Of a stretch of DNA of 64,000 bases, positions 34,101 through 44,500 are shown piece after piece. How positions within the stretch are numbered: the stretch's first letter is position 1; every line of letters starts with the position of its first letter. Under the pieces are notes generated by a model. That model did no database searches and was not told the DNA's origin. It worked only from the letters and a program-made list of their open reading frames with translations. The DNA is taken from assembly GCF_044923475.1 (NCBI RefSeq), contig NZ_CP137338.1:4340001-4404000 (forward strand), written 5' to 3'. Made by a program: the position numbers and the translations under genes. The DNA comes from JAAURS01 sp044923475. GTDB lineage: Bacteria; Cyanobacteriota; Cyanobacteriia; Thermosynechococcales; Thermosynechococcaceae.

Positions 34101-35562
34101 AGGCTGCATCCGGGGGCGTCAACGGTAAGACAAGGGTAAAGGTGGAACCGTGGCCGATGCGACTGTTGACCTCAACCCAGCCGCCGTGGGCCTGGGCGAT
34201 CGCCTGAACGATAGATAGCCCCAAGCCATGTCCTTCAACGGTTGCATTTTGCTTCGCAACACGGGCAAACCGCTCGAAAATGCGGCTGCGATCTTCCGGG
34301 GCAATCCCTTCCCCCGTATCCCGCACCCAGAGGTAAGCGCGGTCTTGCTTGACCGCCGAACCCAAGGTAATGATCCCGGATGGTGGCGTGTGGCGAATGG
34401 CATTTTGGACCAAATTCATGACCGCTTGGGTGAGGCGCTGCCGATCGACCAAAATGGGACTCAATCCCTTTGATTCTAACCGCCAATCGCGAGCGGCCAT
34501 GGATCGGGCTTTGAGGTACAGCTCCTCCGTCAGCCAGTCCAGTTCCTCGGATCGCAGGTGGAGAAAGTGCGGGTGATCTGCCTTGGCCAGTAGGAGCAGA
34601 TCGTTGACCAGCCGCGTCATGCGGTCCAGTTCGTCCATTACCAGGGCAAGGGTTGCGGATTGCTGCTGAGGCGGGGCGTACTGTAGGGTTTCGAGATGGC
34701 CTTGAATCACGGTAACGGGGGTCCGCAGTTCGTGGCTGGCGTCCTTGAGAAATTCTTTTTGACTGTCGAAGGCTTCTTGGAGGCGATCGAGCATTTCGTT
34801 AAACCGCGTGCCCAGTTCGGCAATTTCGTCCTCGCCGCGCATGGGAATCCGTTGGGTCATATCGGATTCGGAAATGGATTGAGCGGTATGGGTGAGCAGC
34901 TTCAGCGGGGCCAGAATTCTGCCGATCGTGACCCACGCCAGCACCGACCCAATCCCCAATGCTATTAAGGCAATTTGGGAAATGCGATCGATGGATCGAT
35001 CGATGGATTGAAATTCTGCCGATGCGTTGTAGATTGCCACCACGTGGCCCGCTTGCCCACCTAAGGCGACTGGCTCAACGGCATAGCTTAGATACTGCTG
35101 CGTCGGCGTCGTCAAACTACCCCGCTGAGGTTGGGCCTTTTGTTTCCAACGTTCGAGGGTTGGAGCATCGACCAAATCCTTGGGAAGCGACACGCTCGAT
35201 CGGTACAAATCCGTGCCGACAAACATCAAAATGTATTCGTTGGGGACGGGAGAATAGCTCGAAAGCAGACGATCGAACAGTACGGGCAGGGTTCGGGCGG
35301 CTGTATTGCCCTTGAAGCGATTTTTTTGGACCATGAGCTGAAATTGCTCGACCTGCTGATTGACGCCCTCTTGCGATCGCGCGTTGACGCTATTGCAAAG
35401 AATCTGTCGCGTGGCGTGTAGCGAGACAAGGGTCGTACCCGCCGCCAGCAAAAAATACCAAGCCAATAGCTTGGGGCGGATGCCAGTCAGGAACTTACTC
35501 CACCTCGATTTTGGCTGCATACGGGTGAGCTTGCGATGGGATGAAGCGTTCTCGATTTTCAT
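34003..35562 (-). CDS. Sensor histidine kinase
   Basis: The 519-residue kinase has two membrane segments (about 30-52 and 200-222) enclosing a periplasmic sensor region, a HAMP domain, the dimerisation histidine in DASHELRTPVTVIQGHL, and an ATPase domain with NLVQNAIRHTP (N box), DTGEGIAPE (G1) and GHGLGLSIV (G2). Its frame runs about 98 bp into the downstream response-regulator gene; the last 30 residues (SDSHRRGQPAHLRLPG and on) are the regulator's start read in another frame, so the natural stop may have been lost. The sensed signal is unknown; the neighbourhood suggests an envelope or efflux role. Confidence 0.92.
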   Translation of the reverse strand: MKIENASSHRKLTRMQPKSRWSKFLTGIRPKLLAWYFLLAAGTTLVSLHATRQILCNSVNARSQEGVNQQVEQFQLMVQKNRFKGNTAARTLPVLFDRLLSSYSPVPNEYILMFVGTDLYRSSVSLPKDLVDAPTLERWKQKAQPQRGSLTTPTQQYLSYAVEPVALGGQAGHVVAIYNASAEFQSIDRSIDRISQIALIALGIGSVLAWVTIGRILAPLKLLTHTAQSISESDMTQRIPMRGEDEIAELGTRFNEMLDRLQEAFDSQKEFLKDASHELRTPVTVIQGHLETLQYAPPQQQSATLALVMDELDRMTRLVNDLLLLAKADHPHFLHLRSEELDWLTEELYLKARSMAARDWRLESKGLSPILVDRQRLTQAVMNLVQNAIRHTPPSGIITLGSAVKQDRAYLWVRDTGEGIAPEDRSRIFERFARVAKQNATVEGHGLGLSIVQAIAQAHGGWVEVNSRIGHGSTFTLVLPLTPPDAAYESDSHRRGQPAHLRLPGNRTPGTQFQSDDRQ

Positions 35563-35619
35563 TATGCCGAATTTGGGCGCGCCCGATGAATTTTTAAAAT
35601 CTGGAGCTATTTCGCGCTC

Positions 35620-36195
35620 CTAGGCTGGTTTGCGCTTGGTCAGGACGAAGTTCTTGAAACGCCGCCAGTTAGCGCGAATCACTTTCCACTGGGCGATCGC
35701 GTGCAAGCCGATAAACGCGAGAAAAGTATAAGACAGCCAAAAATGAAGACCGCGCCCGACCTCTGCCATCGCTTCGTTTTGCGGAAATAGATCGGGGAGC
35801 GCTAGGCCAAAGAATTTAACATTATTGGCACGAAACGAATTCGACCGCAGAAATCCGGCAACGGGAACGGATACCATGAACAGATAGAGCGAGCTGTGGA
35901 GTATCGTCGTTCTAATCCAATCGGCAGTAAGCTTTGGCGATCGCTTGGTGTATTTCTTCCACCAAACTCGGAAGAGTAAGATCAGCCGCCAAGCGAGCAA
36001 TATTACAGACAAGACACCGAAGGATTTGTGGAAGTCGTATAGCTCGCTGCGGAACGGCGCATTGCGATCGAGTTGAGACATAACGGTTCCCACCACCATC
36101 AGCATGAGATAAATGCCCGCCATCCACCAATGCACCGACATGAGCTGTTTGAAGGCAGAATTTAACCGAGGTTTGGGAGATTGTAATGTTGTCAT
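35620..36195 (-). CDS. Cytochrome b561 family protein
   Basis: The 191-residue protein has four membrane helices with histidines in positions expected for two haems b: HWWMAGIY in helix 1, DFHKSFGVLS in helix 2, FWLSYTFLAFIGLHAIAQW in helix 4 and a preceding RGLHFW. This matches the bacterial cytochrome b561 group, which passes electrons across or within the membrane, for example from quinol or superoxide. It lies between the two-component system and the RND pump on the same strand, with 58 bp to the kinase gene and 66 bp to the pump gene, so one transcript is plausible. Confidence 0.9.
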   Translation of the reverse strand: MTTLQSPKPRLNSAFKQLMSVHWWMAGIYLMLMVVGTVMSQLDRNAPFRSELYDFHKSFGVLSVILLAWRLILLFRVWWKKYTKRSPKLTADWIRTTILHSSLYLFMVSVPVAGFLRSNSFRANNVKFFGLALPDLFPQNEAMAEVGRGLHFWLSYTFLAFIGLHAIAQWKVIRANWRRFKNFVLTKRKPA

Positions 36196-36260
36196 TGCGG
36201 ATACTCTTTTAGATCGGCGCGGTTATAGATGGTGGCAATGGGGATAGGGGAGAAATGCTA

Positions 36261-39200
36261 TCAAACCTCAATCTTACTGGGAGGAGCGACGGGTGTTGGG
36301 GCCGCAGCTCTCTGACTTGGAACTGAGATTTTGCGCCCGGAAAAATCTCGCAGCAGGCCCATTAATGCAGGCACTACCGTCGGCGTGAGCACGGTGGAGA
36401 AGGCCAAGCCGCCCGTTAGAACAATGCCTAACCCTTGGTAGAGTTCGGCGCCTTGACCGGGGACGACCGCAAGGGGCAACATGCCCAGGATGCTGGTCCC
36501 TGCTGACATGAAGATGGCTCGGAGGCGATCGCGGGTGGCATCGTACAGCGAAGCATCGTAATCGGCGCCTTCATCTTGCAATTGCAGTGCCCGCTCTACG
36601 ATCAGAATTGCGTTATTGACGACGACGCCAGTGAGGATGATGAAGCCGAGGGCCGTAATCATGTCGAAGGGGACTAGCATGCCGGGAATCCAGTTTGCAA
36701 TGACCAAACTCAGCAACGCACCGCTCATGCCAATGGGCACCGTCGCCATAATGACGACGGGATATAGAAACGACTTGTACAGCGCCACCAGTAAGAGGTA
36801 AACAATCGCGACAGATACAGCAAACGCTGCCACGAGTTGGGATACGGTTTCCGCAAGGCGATCGGCAGAACCGGCCAAACTCACCCGATACCCAGGGGGT
36901 AAGCTGGCCCGGAGGGGAGCGAGGATCTCTTTCTGGGTGCGATCGACCAGCGTTCCGAGGGGGGCTTCGGGCGCCAAGGAAGCCGTTAGCGTGACCGATC
37001 GCTCTAAATCGACGTGGTTGATCGCATCGGGTCCGGTCGTTTCGCGCACCTCTGCAACGTCGCCCAACTGAACCTGCTGCCCGCCGCGCGTAAACAACGG
37101 CAGTTGGCGCAGTTGCTCTGGGGTTTGTACGGCTGCGTCCTCGAGCTGGACGACAACATCTAGCTCTTCTTTTCCGTCCACAAAGTGAGAGGCAAAGCGC
37201 CCGCCCAAGGCTGCTTCCACCAGCGAACCCAGATCGGATTCGGCGATGCCCACTTCTGCCAAACGCTCGCGCTGCGGGATGACTTGCAGCTCGCCCGCTC
37301 CCATGACGAAGTTAGAGCGCGTGCTTTTCACGCCATCGAGCGATCGCAACTTGCCCGAGATATCCCGATCCAATTGGTTCAGTCGGTTCAGATCGGGACC
37401 CACGATGTCGACCTCGAACTCTTTTCCCGGATCGCGAAAAATCGAGATGCGGGTCGGCACCAGAAACCGATACCCGGCAAAATTGTCGCTCTGTTCCCGC
37501 ATTCGCTCGATCGTATCGGATAGGCCCTTGGTGCTGGCAAACTGCGGTTTCAGAATAGCTGCCACGCCCCGAAAGCCGCCGGGGCGATCGACAAACATCA
37601 CGCGATCGATTTCCGGTTGCTCTCGCAGAAATTTGCGCAGGGGTTCCGATTGGGCGATCGATTCGGGAATGCTGGTGCCTGGTAGCGGTTCGGCCCGCCA
37701 GAACACTAGGTTGCGGTTGCCTTCCGGTAAGTAGTCAGCGGGGGGCAGCCACAAAATACTCACTACCAGTAAACCCAAGGGGACGGCCAGCACCAACAAA
37801 CGACGCCCCACGCGCTGCCGACCGAGAGACCAACCGACCGTCTTGAGCACGCTCCGCTCGAACCGTCCCTGCCCGACCCGAAAGGCAGCGGAGGTTTGAG
37901 CGACTTTGCGGACAAACCAATTGCCGCCTGCGAACTGACCGCCCTCTAGCACCCGAACGGCTTCAGCGCGATCTAGGAACAACCCGGATAGCATGGGTAC
38001 CAGCGTAATGGCCGCAATCATCGAAAAAATGGCAGCGGCGGTAATCGTAATGGTCATGTCGATAAAGAGCTGGGCGATTTCTCCCTTCACGAGGGCTAAG
38101 GGCAAAAATACCGCCACGTTCGTGAGCGTCGCGCCCAACAAGCCGCCAGCGACCTCCTGCGTGCCGTCGATCGCCGCTCTCATGGGGCTTTTGCCCTGCT
38201 GCATGTGGGTGAAGGCATTTTCCACCACGACAATCGCATTATCGACAACCATCCCAGAGGCAAAGCCCAAGGCCGCCAAGCTGATGATATTGAGGGTGCG
38301 ATCGAACAACGCCATGGCAATAAACACCGTCACCATCGTGGTGGGGATGGTCAGAGCCACGACGGCCACCGTGCGCAGAGACCCCAAAAATAGCAGCAAT
38401 ACGATGACCGCCAATACTGCCCCGCCGATCAGGTTCTCCTGCACTAAGAGCGCGGATTGGCTCACGTATTCGTTCTCATCGTAGTTATAGACAAAGCGAA
38501 TGCCTTGATTTTGGCGATCGAACTGCGCCTGCATCTCTGCAATAATCCCGCGCACCCCTTTGGAAATTTCGGGCACGTTGGCTCCGACTTGACGGATAAT
38601 CCCGATCGCCACGGCAGGTTTGCCATTAAACATCAGCGCGCTGTCCTGGGGTTGGCGTCCCATTTGCACCCGAGCGACATCGCGCAAATAGACCGTGCCC
38701 CCCGCATCCCGCCGCAGCACAAAGCCCTCGAGTTGGGAGATTTCCTGCGATCGACTCACCGTGCGAACGCGATATTCCCGCCGTCCCACCACCAACGGCC
38801 CACCGCGAATGTCGCGGTTGTTCTCCCGCAGCACCCGCACCACATCCCCAATGCTCAGATTGCGATCGGCCAAGGCGCGGGGATCGACCCGGACTTCCAC
38901 TTCGCGCAACTGCCCCCCGACGATCAGCAATTGCCCGATGCCCTGTACTTGGCGCAATCGCGGTGCAATTTCTTCCTCGGCTAAGTCGCGGTAGCGATTC
39001 GGATCGGGTGTGAACCCTTCCTTGGTGTCAAAGGGAATCCACATCATGGGCGAACTGTTGCCGCCCACCTGCTCGACGCTGGACTCCTGAGCTTCGGGCG
39101 GCAGACTGGGAACCTGCTGCAAGCGATTGATGACATCGAGCAGTCGCTCGTTGAGATCGCTGTCTGGCATGAATTCTAGGGTGATGGTGCTGCGCCCAGA

Positions 39201-39455
39201 CCGAGAACTGCTGCTGACTTCCCGCAAGCCGATGACCCGCTCCATCTGCTCTTCAATGGGTCGGGTAATCAGATCTTCCACTTCTGCCGGACCCGCACCG
39301 GGGTAAACCGTGGTGATGGTAATTTCAGGGCGATCGCCACCGGGCTGGAGTTCCAAGGGTAAATTAACAAGGGCAAAAAGCCCCGCTAACGCCAGCAAAC
39401 AAAATGCGACAAACGTTCCATGCCGCCAGCGAACTGCCGATTCAATTAAGTTCAT
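36261..39455 (-). CDS. RND-family efflux permease
   Basis: The 1064-residue protein has the twelve-helix RND arrangement with two large periplasmic loops: an N-terminal helix at about 12-32, a block of helices at about 335-480 that includes GMVVDNAIVVVENAF with proton-relay acidic residues, a second loop, and a C-terminal block containing TGVVVNNAILIVERAL. It belongs to the hydrophobe/amphiphile (AcrB-like) branch rather than the heavy-metal branch, judging by the TM4 motif. It overlaps the adaptor gene by ATGA, so both are made together. No outer-membrane factor is encoded here; a TolC-like protein from elsewhere must complete the pump. Confidence 0.93.
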   Translation of the reverse strand: MNLIESAVRWRHGTFVAFCLLALAGLFALVNLPLELQPGGDRPEITITTVYPGAGPAEVEDLITRPIEEQMERVIGLREVSSSSRSGRSTITLEFMPDSDLNERLLDVINRLQQVPSLPPEAQESSVEQVGGNSSPMMWIPFDTKEGFTPDPNRYRDLAEEEIAPRLRQVQGIGQLLIVGGQLREVEVRVDPRALADRNLSIGDVVRVLRENNRDIRGGPLVVGRREYRVRTVSRSQEISQLEGFVLRRDAGGTVYLRDVARVQMGRQPQDSALMFNGKPAVAIGIIRQVGANVPEISKGVRGIIAEMQAQFDRQNQGIRFVYNYDENEYVSQSALLVQENLIGGAVLAVIVLLLFLGSLRTVAVVALTIPTTMVTVFIAMALFDRTLNIISLAALGFASGMVVDNAIVVVENAFTHMQQGKSPMRAAIDGTQEVAGGLLGATLTNVAVFLPLALVKGEIAQLFIDMTITITAAAIFSMIAAITLVPMLSGLFLDRAEAVRVLEGGQFAGGNWFVRKVAQTSAAFRVGQGRFERSVLKTVGWSLGRQRVGRRLLVLAVPLGLLVVSILWLPPADYLPEGNRNLVFWRAEPLPGTSIPESIAQSEPLRKFLREQPEIDRVMFVDRPGGFRGVAAILKPQFASTKGLSDTIERMREQSDNFAGYRFLVPTRISIFRDPGKEFEVDIVGPDLNRLNQLDRDISGKLRSLDGVKSTRSNFVMGAGELQVIPQRERLAEVGIAESDLGSLVEAALGGRFASHFVDGKEELDVVVQLEDAAVQTPEQLRQLPLFTRGGQQVQLGDVAEVRETTGPDAINHVDLERSVTLTASLAPEAPLGTLVDRTQKEILAPLRASLPPGYRVSLAGSADRLAETVSQLVAAFAVSVAIVYLLLVALYKSFLYPVVIMATVPIGMSGALLSLVIANWIPGMLVPFDMITALGFIILTGVVVNNAILIVERALQLQDEGADYDASLYDATRDRLRAIFMSAGTSILGMLPLAVVPGQGAELYQGLGIVLTGGLAFSTVLTPTVVPALMGLLRDFSGRKISVPSQRAAAPTPVAPPSKIEV

Positions 39456-40822
39456 GAGGCCGCTCCCTTTACGACTTTGACCGCCATCCCATCCCGCAAC
39501 CCATCTGCACCCCGCGACACGATAGGCTGTCCGTTGCGAAGTTCCGGGCTAGATACCGCCACTTCTGGCCCCATATCCGAAAGTAAGTCCACTCTGATGG
39601 GTTTGGCTTTGCCATCGACAACAGTAAAGAGAAACCATCGATTTTGGCGCTGCGAGAGCACATCCCGCGAAACGACAAAACCAGTCCGATTGTTGGGTCG
39701 CACGAGCTGGGCTTCCACGGACATCCCCGCGAGCAATCCTTGGGGAGGATTGAGAAGCTCGATCCGCACGCGCTGCCGTCGCGAGGTTGTATCGGCAGAG
39801 GGCACGACACCCGTAATGGCGGCGCGCTGTTTCCACTGGCCTAAAGCCCGCGCCCTCAGTTCCACTATCGTTCCTGGTTTGACCTGACCGCTTAGATTTT
39901 CGGGCACTTCCAAGAAAATTTCGAGGCGATCGCCCGCCAATAACGTCACTAGTTCCCCGCCCCGTTGGATCAGATCTCCCTGGCTGACTTGTCGCGTTTG
40001 CACGATGCCTGATGACGTGGCTGTGACTTGGGTGCGCTGCTGCCTCAAGCGGGCCTGATTCAAAGCCGCGTAGGCCGATGCCACGTTTGCTCTCTGGGCT
40101 TGAATTTCCTCGCGGATGGGGCCTGCTTTGGCTTCGGCCAAAGCGGCTTCGGCCTCTAGGCGCTGGCTGTGGGCCGTATCGACCGCCGCGCGAACTTCTA
40201 CGAGCGTGCGCTGCGCGATCGCCCCTTGAGCCACCAAATTTCGATTCCGTTGCAGGTTATCGCGCGCTTCCCGTTCCCGCGACTTCGCAGTATTCACGGC
40301 GGCTTGCCGTTGGGCGATAATCTCTGGGCGGGTGCCTGCTTCTAGACGGGCGAGGTCGCTTCGCTGCTGCGCCAGACGCGCGTTGGCTTCGGCAACGGCC
40401 AAGCGCTGGTCGGTATCGTCTAATACGGCGATCGCCATCCCCACCGTCACGCGATCGCCCGGTTTGACGAACAGTTGCTCGATCGTGCCATCGGTCTGCG
40501 CGCGAATGGTGAAGCGCTGACTGGCTTCGACCTGTCCCAATAATTTGACCCGACTCTCCCCCCGACCTGCGGTAAGGGCGATCGTCTCGACCGCGCGAGG
40601 TGGCGTGCCCTGGGACGATTGGGCGATCGCGGATGGGGTGCGGTTTGCGGGGATAGCTCGCCAAATTGCCAAGCCGCCGCCTGCAACCACCAGTAAAACC
40701 AGCCCCCACAGCCAATAGCGTTTGGGTGCAGGCTGGGGCGCTGCTACCGGAAAAAGCTGTAATTGTTCGAACTGACGATTTGAACCTAGCAGGTTGGAAG
40801 ATTGAGGGTCGCTCGATTTCAT
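39452..40822 (-). CDS. RND efflux periplasmic adaptor (membrane fusion protein)
   Basis: The 456-residue adaptor has one N-terminal membrane segment (about 35-57), the lipoyl half-motif VKLLGQVEASQRFTIRAQTDGTIEQLFVKPGDRV, a coiled coil (about 120-235), the return lipoyl half (TATSSGIVQTRQVSQGDLI) and a beta-barrel with the final membrane-proximal domain. This is the standard AcrA/HlyD-like order. It is the promoter-proximal gene of the pump operon; the pump gene starts within its stop codon. An upstream 100-bp gap contains an A/T-rich run that probably holds the promoter. Confidence 0.92.
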   Translation of the reverse strand: MKSSDPQSSNLLGSNRQFEQLQLFPVAAPQPAPKRYWLWGLVLLVVAGGGLAIWRAIPANRTPSAIAQSSQGTPPRAVETIALTAGRGESRVKLLGQVEASQRFTIRAQTDGTIEQLFVKPGDRVTVGMAIAVLDDTDQRLAVAEANARLAQQRSDLARLEAGTRPEIIAQRQAAVNTAKSREREARDNLQRNRNLVAQGAIAQRTLVEVRAAVDTAHSQRLEAEAALAEAKAGPIREEIQAQRANVASAYAALNQARLRQQRTQVTATSSGIVQTRQVSQGDLIQRGGELVTLLAGDRLEIFLEVPENLSGQVKPGTIVELRARALGQWKQRAAITGVVPSADTTSRRQRVRIELLNPPQGLLAGMSVEAQLVRPNNRTGFVVSRDVLSQRQNRWFLFTVVDGKAKPIRVDLLSDMGPEVAVSSPELRNGQPIVSRGADGLRDGMAVKVVKGAAS

Positions 40823-40927
40823 AAGCCTGTCGCACCGCGCTCATACATGTTGAGTGTTGCGGGCAAACATAAAGCGAATATGAAAAAAATATAAAAAAAA
40901 ATTTATCTTCGATCGTTCCCAGCAGGA

Positions 40928-41386
40928 CTAACGACAGATTCGATCTGACCAGTCTTGCGCGCCGCGTCCCGCCTGACAGGTGTACTGCCGTCCCACCCAC
41001 GCAACTTTCCAACTCTGACAGGCACAGAGCGAGTCCGAAGGCACCATTTCCACCCGGTACCGGATGCCCTTCACAGAATCATCCTCTAACCCTAGGTATG
41101 TAACCAAGGCGACAATTTGCGTTGGATTCGAACGATCTAATTCAACCTGAGGCAACCGCTTTGAGCCATCGACCGCAGCACTTAAGGCAAGCAGAGGCAA
41201 TTGTGCCGGATCCCCGCTCGCGAGAGACCCTTTTAAGCTAGAAAGCGGAACGATCGCATACCCGCCCCGTGGGGTGTCGCCAGCCGATAGTGCCATCGGC
41301 TTAACGACACTTTCCCCAAATACTGGCATCGCAACCATCGCCATCATTCCGACAGAACCGAACAACACTAGAAGTATCGCGCGCAT
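40928..41386 (-). CDS. Small secreted hypothetical protein
   Basis: The 152-residue protein begins with a typical signal peptide (MRAILLVLFGSVGMMAMVAMPVFG, cleavage near residue 24). The mature part contains four cysteines toward its end (CACQSW, YTCQAG, DRICR), suggesting disulphide bonds in the periplasm. I do not recognise the family. It is upstream of the RND adaptor gene on the same strand, 106 bp away, and could be part of that transcript. Confidence 0.65.
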   Translation of the reverse strand: MRAILLVLFGSVGMMAMVAMPVFGESVVKPMALSAGDTPRGGYAIVPLSSLKGSLASGDPAQLPLLALSAAVDGSKRLPQVELDRSNPTQIVALVTYLGLEDDSVKGIRYRVEMVPSDSLCACQSWKVAWVGRQYTCQAGRGAQDWSDRICR

Positions 41387-41503
41387 TGCGAATTAGCTCC
41401 ACCCATAAAAGCATTGTAGATGCAATATCTGTCAGTGTACCCATACTGCAAGACGCATGAGACCTCAGCGATCGAACGAGTTCAGCCTAAATGTACTCTA
41501 CTC

Positions 41504-44500
41504 TTAGATCGTCGGGAGCAACTGGATGTAATCGAAGCGGGCATGCTCCGAGCCATTCTCAAAGCCGTTCACCGTGAAGCTATCTCCTGGCGTGAGACTG
41601 ATACCCGTGGCGATCGTCGGACTTACAAAAGTGGACGCATTAGCCACCCCACTGCCTAAATTGGCATTTAACAAAAGGCTACCGATTTGATTGGAGCTAC
41701 TGGTTTCGACATCGTTGAGTACGACGGTAAATGAAGCCAAACCATCATTTTCGTCAAAGGTGCCAAGCACAAAATTATAGGTACCCGCCAATTCATCGGG
41801 TGTGTCGCCAAAGACAAAGGTAGCACTGCCACTTTCTCCACTCGCGCCACCCACGAAACTGAGTATCTGACCGCCAGAAGCCACTCCAATATTTTCAGTG
41901 CGGTAATTAATGATAGAATCTGCGGACTCTGCCTGAAAGCGTTTACTTGTAACGCTGCCGGCTGGTTCAAACCGGATAAAGTCGAAGCGGGCGTGCTCGC
42001 TCGCATTTTCAATCCCCGTAATGGTGAAACTATCGCCATTGGCAATACTCACCCCGCTGGCAACGGTCTTTCCAACCTTGGTGGTTGCAGTGACTGAGCC
42101 ACTGCCCAGGTTTTGGTTCAGCAAAACGCTGCCGATGGAAGTACCATTTTTAGACACCTGCAAGGTCGCCGTACCATCGTTCTCGTCAAAGGTTCCCAGA
42201 ATGACGTTGTAGTTTCCCGTAGCTCCCGTAAAGGCAAAGGTAGCCGTACCGATCTCGCTGCTGGCACCGCCTACCAGACTCAACATAGACCCGCCGGATG
42301 CGACAGAACTCGACTCTAGTCGATAGCCCGCCACATTGGCGATGGATTCGGCTTGGATAGTAATACCTGTCGCTGGTCCATCTTCGTCGTTAATGGCGAC
42401 GGTAGCGGTTGTGTTGGCTCCCAGTACCACATCAGCAGCCCCACTTACGCCAGTCAGGGTCGCAATGACGCTTTCAGATCCTTCTACCGCTGAGTCGTTC
42501 AGCACTGAAACAGGAATAGTCGCAGCCAATTGATTGGCTGGAATGATAACGGACCCGCTCAATGCCGTGTAGTCGTTACCGGGCGTTGCGGTGCCGGCAA
42601 CGCTGTAGGTAACAACGGTGTTGGTTGTTGATGCCTGATTGAGGCTGACGGTGAACAACCCGTTGCTATTGGGTTCGCTAGCATTTTGGGTCGTCGCAAT
42701 TGAAACTGCTTTCTGACTGGCAAACTCGAGATAAATGGGCTGGGTGACAGGGCCGACGGAAAAATCGCCGTTGGCCGGGTCGATCGCACTAGCCACGAAC
42801 CCTAGGGGTAACTGATTCTCTCCTGCAAAATTATAATTCGCAACGTCAGAGAAGTTAAACAGATTGGAAATATTTTGATTGGTCCCTGTGAGAACGACGT
42901 CGACCGTTTGGAACTCCACCGCATTATTGGCGGGGAAGGGTGTTGCGGCGAGTACAGCCAACTGGTTTGCTAAGAATGGCGCGTAGGAAGTCACGGGCTG
43001 GATGAAGCCCTTCGTCAGCACCACTCGGGCCGTCCTGCCAGCCGGACCGTTGACAATCACGCTGGGACCGCTTGCATTATAGGTTCCCACGCCTCCAGGA
43101 CCTAGACCGTTCACCGTGAGGGAGACGGCTACATTGGGGGAACCCTGAGACGCTAATCCCTTAGAACCAGCCTGATTTTTCGCGCCTTGCAGTTGCCCCG
43201 TTGCTGTAGTGCCGTCCGTAAAGGTGACAGTGAAGGTCGAGCCGATCAGCTCTGCACCAGAGACGCCACCCACATCCCAAGACGGGTTGGAACCCCCATC
43301 TAATTGGGGTTTATTGGTACCCGCAACTGAATTCGGGTCCATATCGATCGAGAAACCAACCGTCTCTCCCGGATTGAATCCGCCATTTACGGCACCGTCA
43401 AAGTCAAGTTTTATCTTTTCATACCCTGCCGTTCCGCCAGCGCCAATATAAGACGCGGAATTAGGAGAAATAATACCCGTACTCCCATTCGTGTTGATGG
43501 TTAGTGGTTTGGCTACGCTATCGCCAGCCAAACCAAAGGGGTCGAAGACTGTATCTGGGTAAAGAGCTTTGGAAACATCGATCTCGACTTTGGTAATATT
43601 CTTATTCCCTGTATTTTTGACGAGGAAAGAGTTATTGCCAAAGTTCGAGATCTGAACGTTATTACTGTCAACCGTTACTTCTAAGGTTGCCTTTCCTCCC
43701 ATAGCATCGTCGTCGGCGATGGTGACGGTAGCGGTCGTGTTGGCCCCCAGCCCCACATCAGCAGCCCCACTCACGCCAGTCAGGGTCGCGATGACGCTTT
43801 CAGACCCTTCTACCGCTGAGTCGTTGAGCACTGAAACGGGAACGGTCGCAGACAGTTGGTTAGCTGGAATGATAACGGACCCGCTCAATGCTGTGTAGTC
43901 GTTACCGGGCGTTGCGGTGCCGGCAACGCTGTAGGTAACGACAGTATTGGTTGTTGACACCTGACTGAGGCTGACGGTGAACAACCCGTTGCTATTGGGT
44001 TCGCTGGCCTGATTCGTTGCCGCGATAGAGACTTGTTTGCTGTTATTTCCTATTTGCAGGATTTCGATACCGTTAACCAGAGGATTTTCGACACCATGCA
44101 GAAACTCAACGTTGAGCGTCCCATCTGTAACCGCTACCGTATTGCTAATCATGCCGCCAACTAAGTTGCCAAACCGGGAAGCCAGGTCGACATTATCGAG
44201 GTTGCCGAGTACGCTGCCCTCAATGGCAACATCGAATACCCGCTGTCCTGGCGCGCCGGTACCCGTAAACCCATTGCCCATGTACAACCGCACTTCGTAT
44301 AAACCTGGCGTGGGAACGCTGAATGCCCAAGCCATTTCGGGTGCTGCAGCATTGTCCCAACGCTCGGTATCGAAGATAGCGCCAGGAGTAGTTGAAGGCA
44401 CATTCTGTCCGGGATTCACCGCTACAAAACCTGATGTATTGTTGCTGCCTGCACTGACGAGATATGGACTATTGGCACCAGTTGTATCTGCCGCCCAGGG

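Noticed and set aside
36616..38994. Several plus-strand open frames opposite the RND permease gene
   Set aside because: They are complementary-strand frames of a GC-rich conserved gene and have no family features or ribosome sites.
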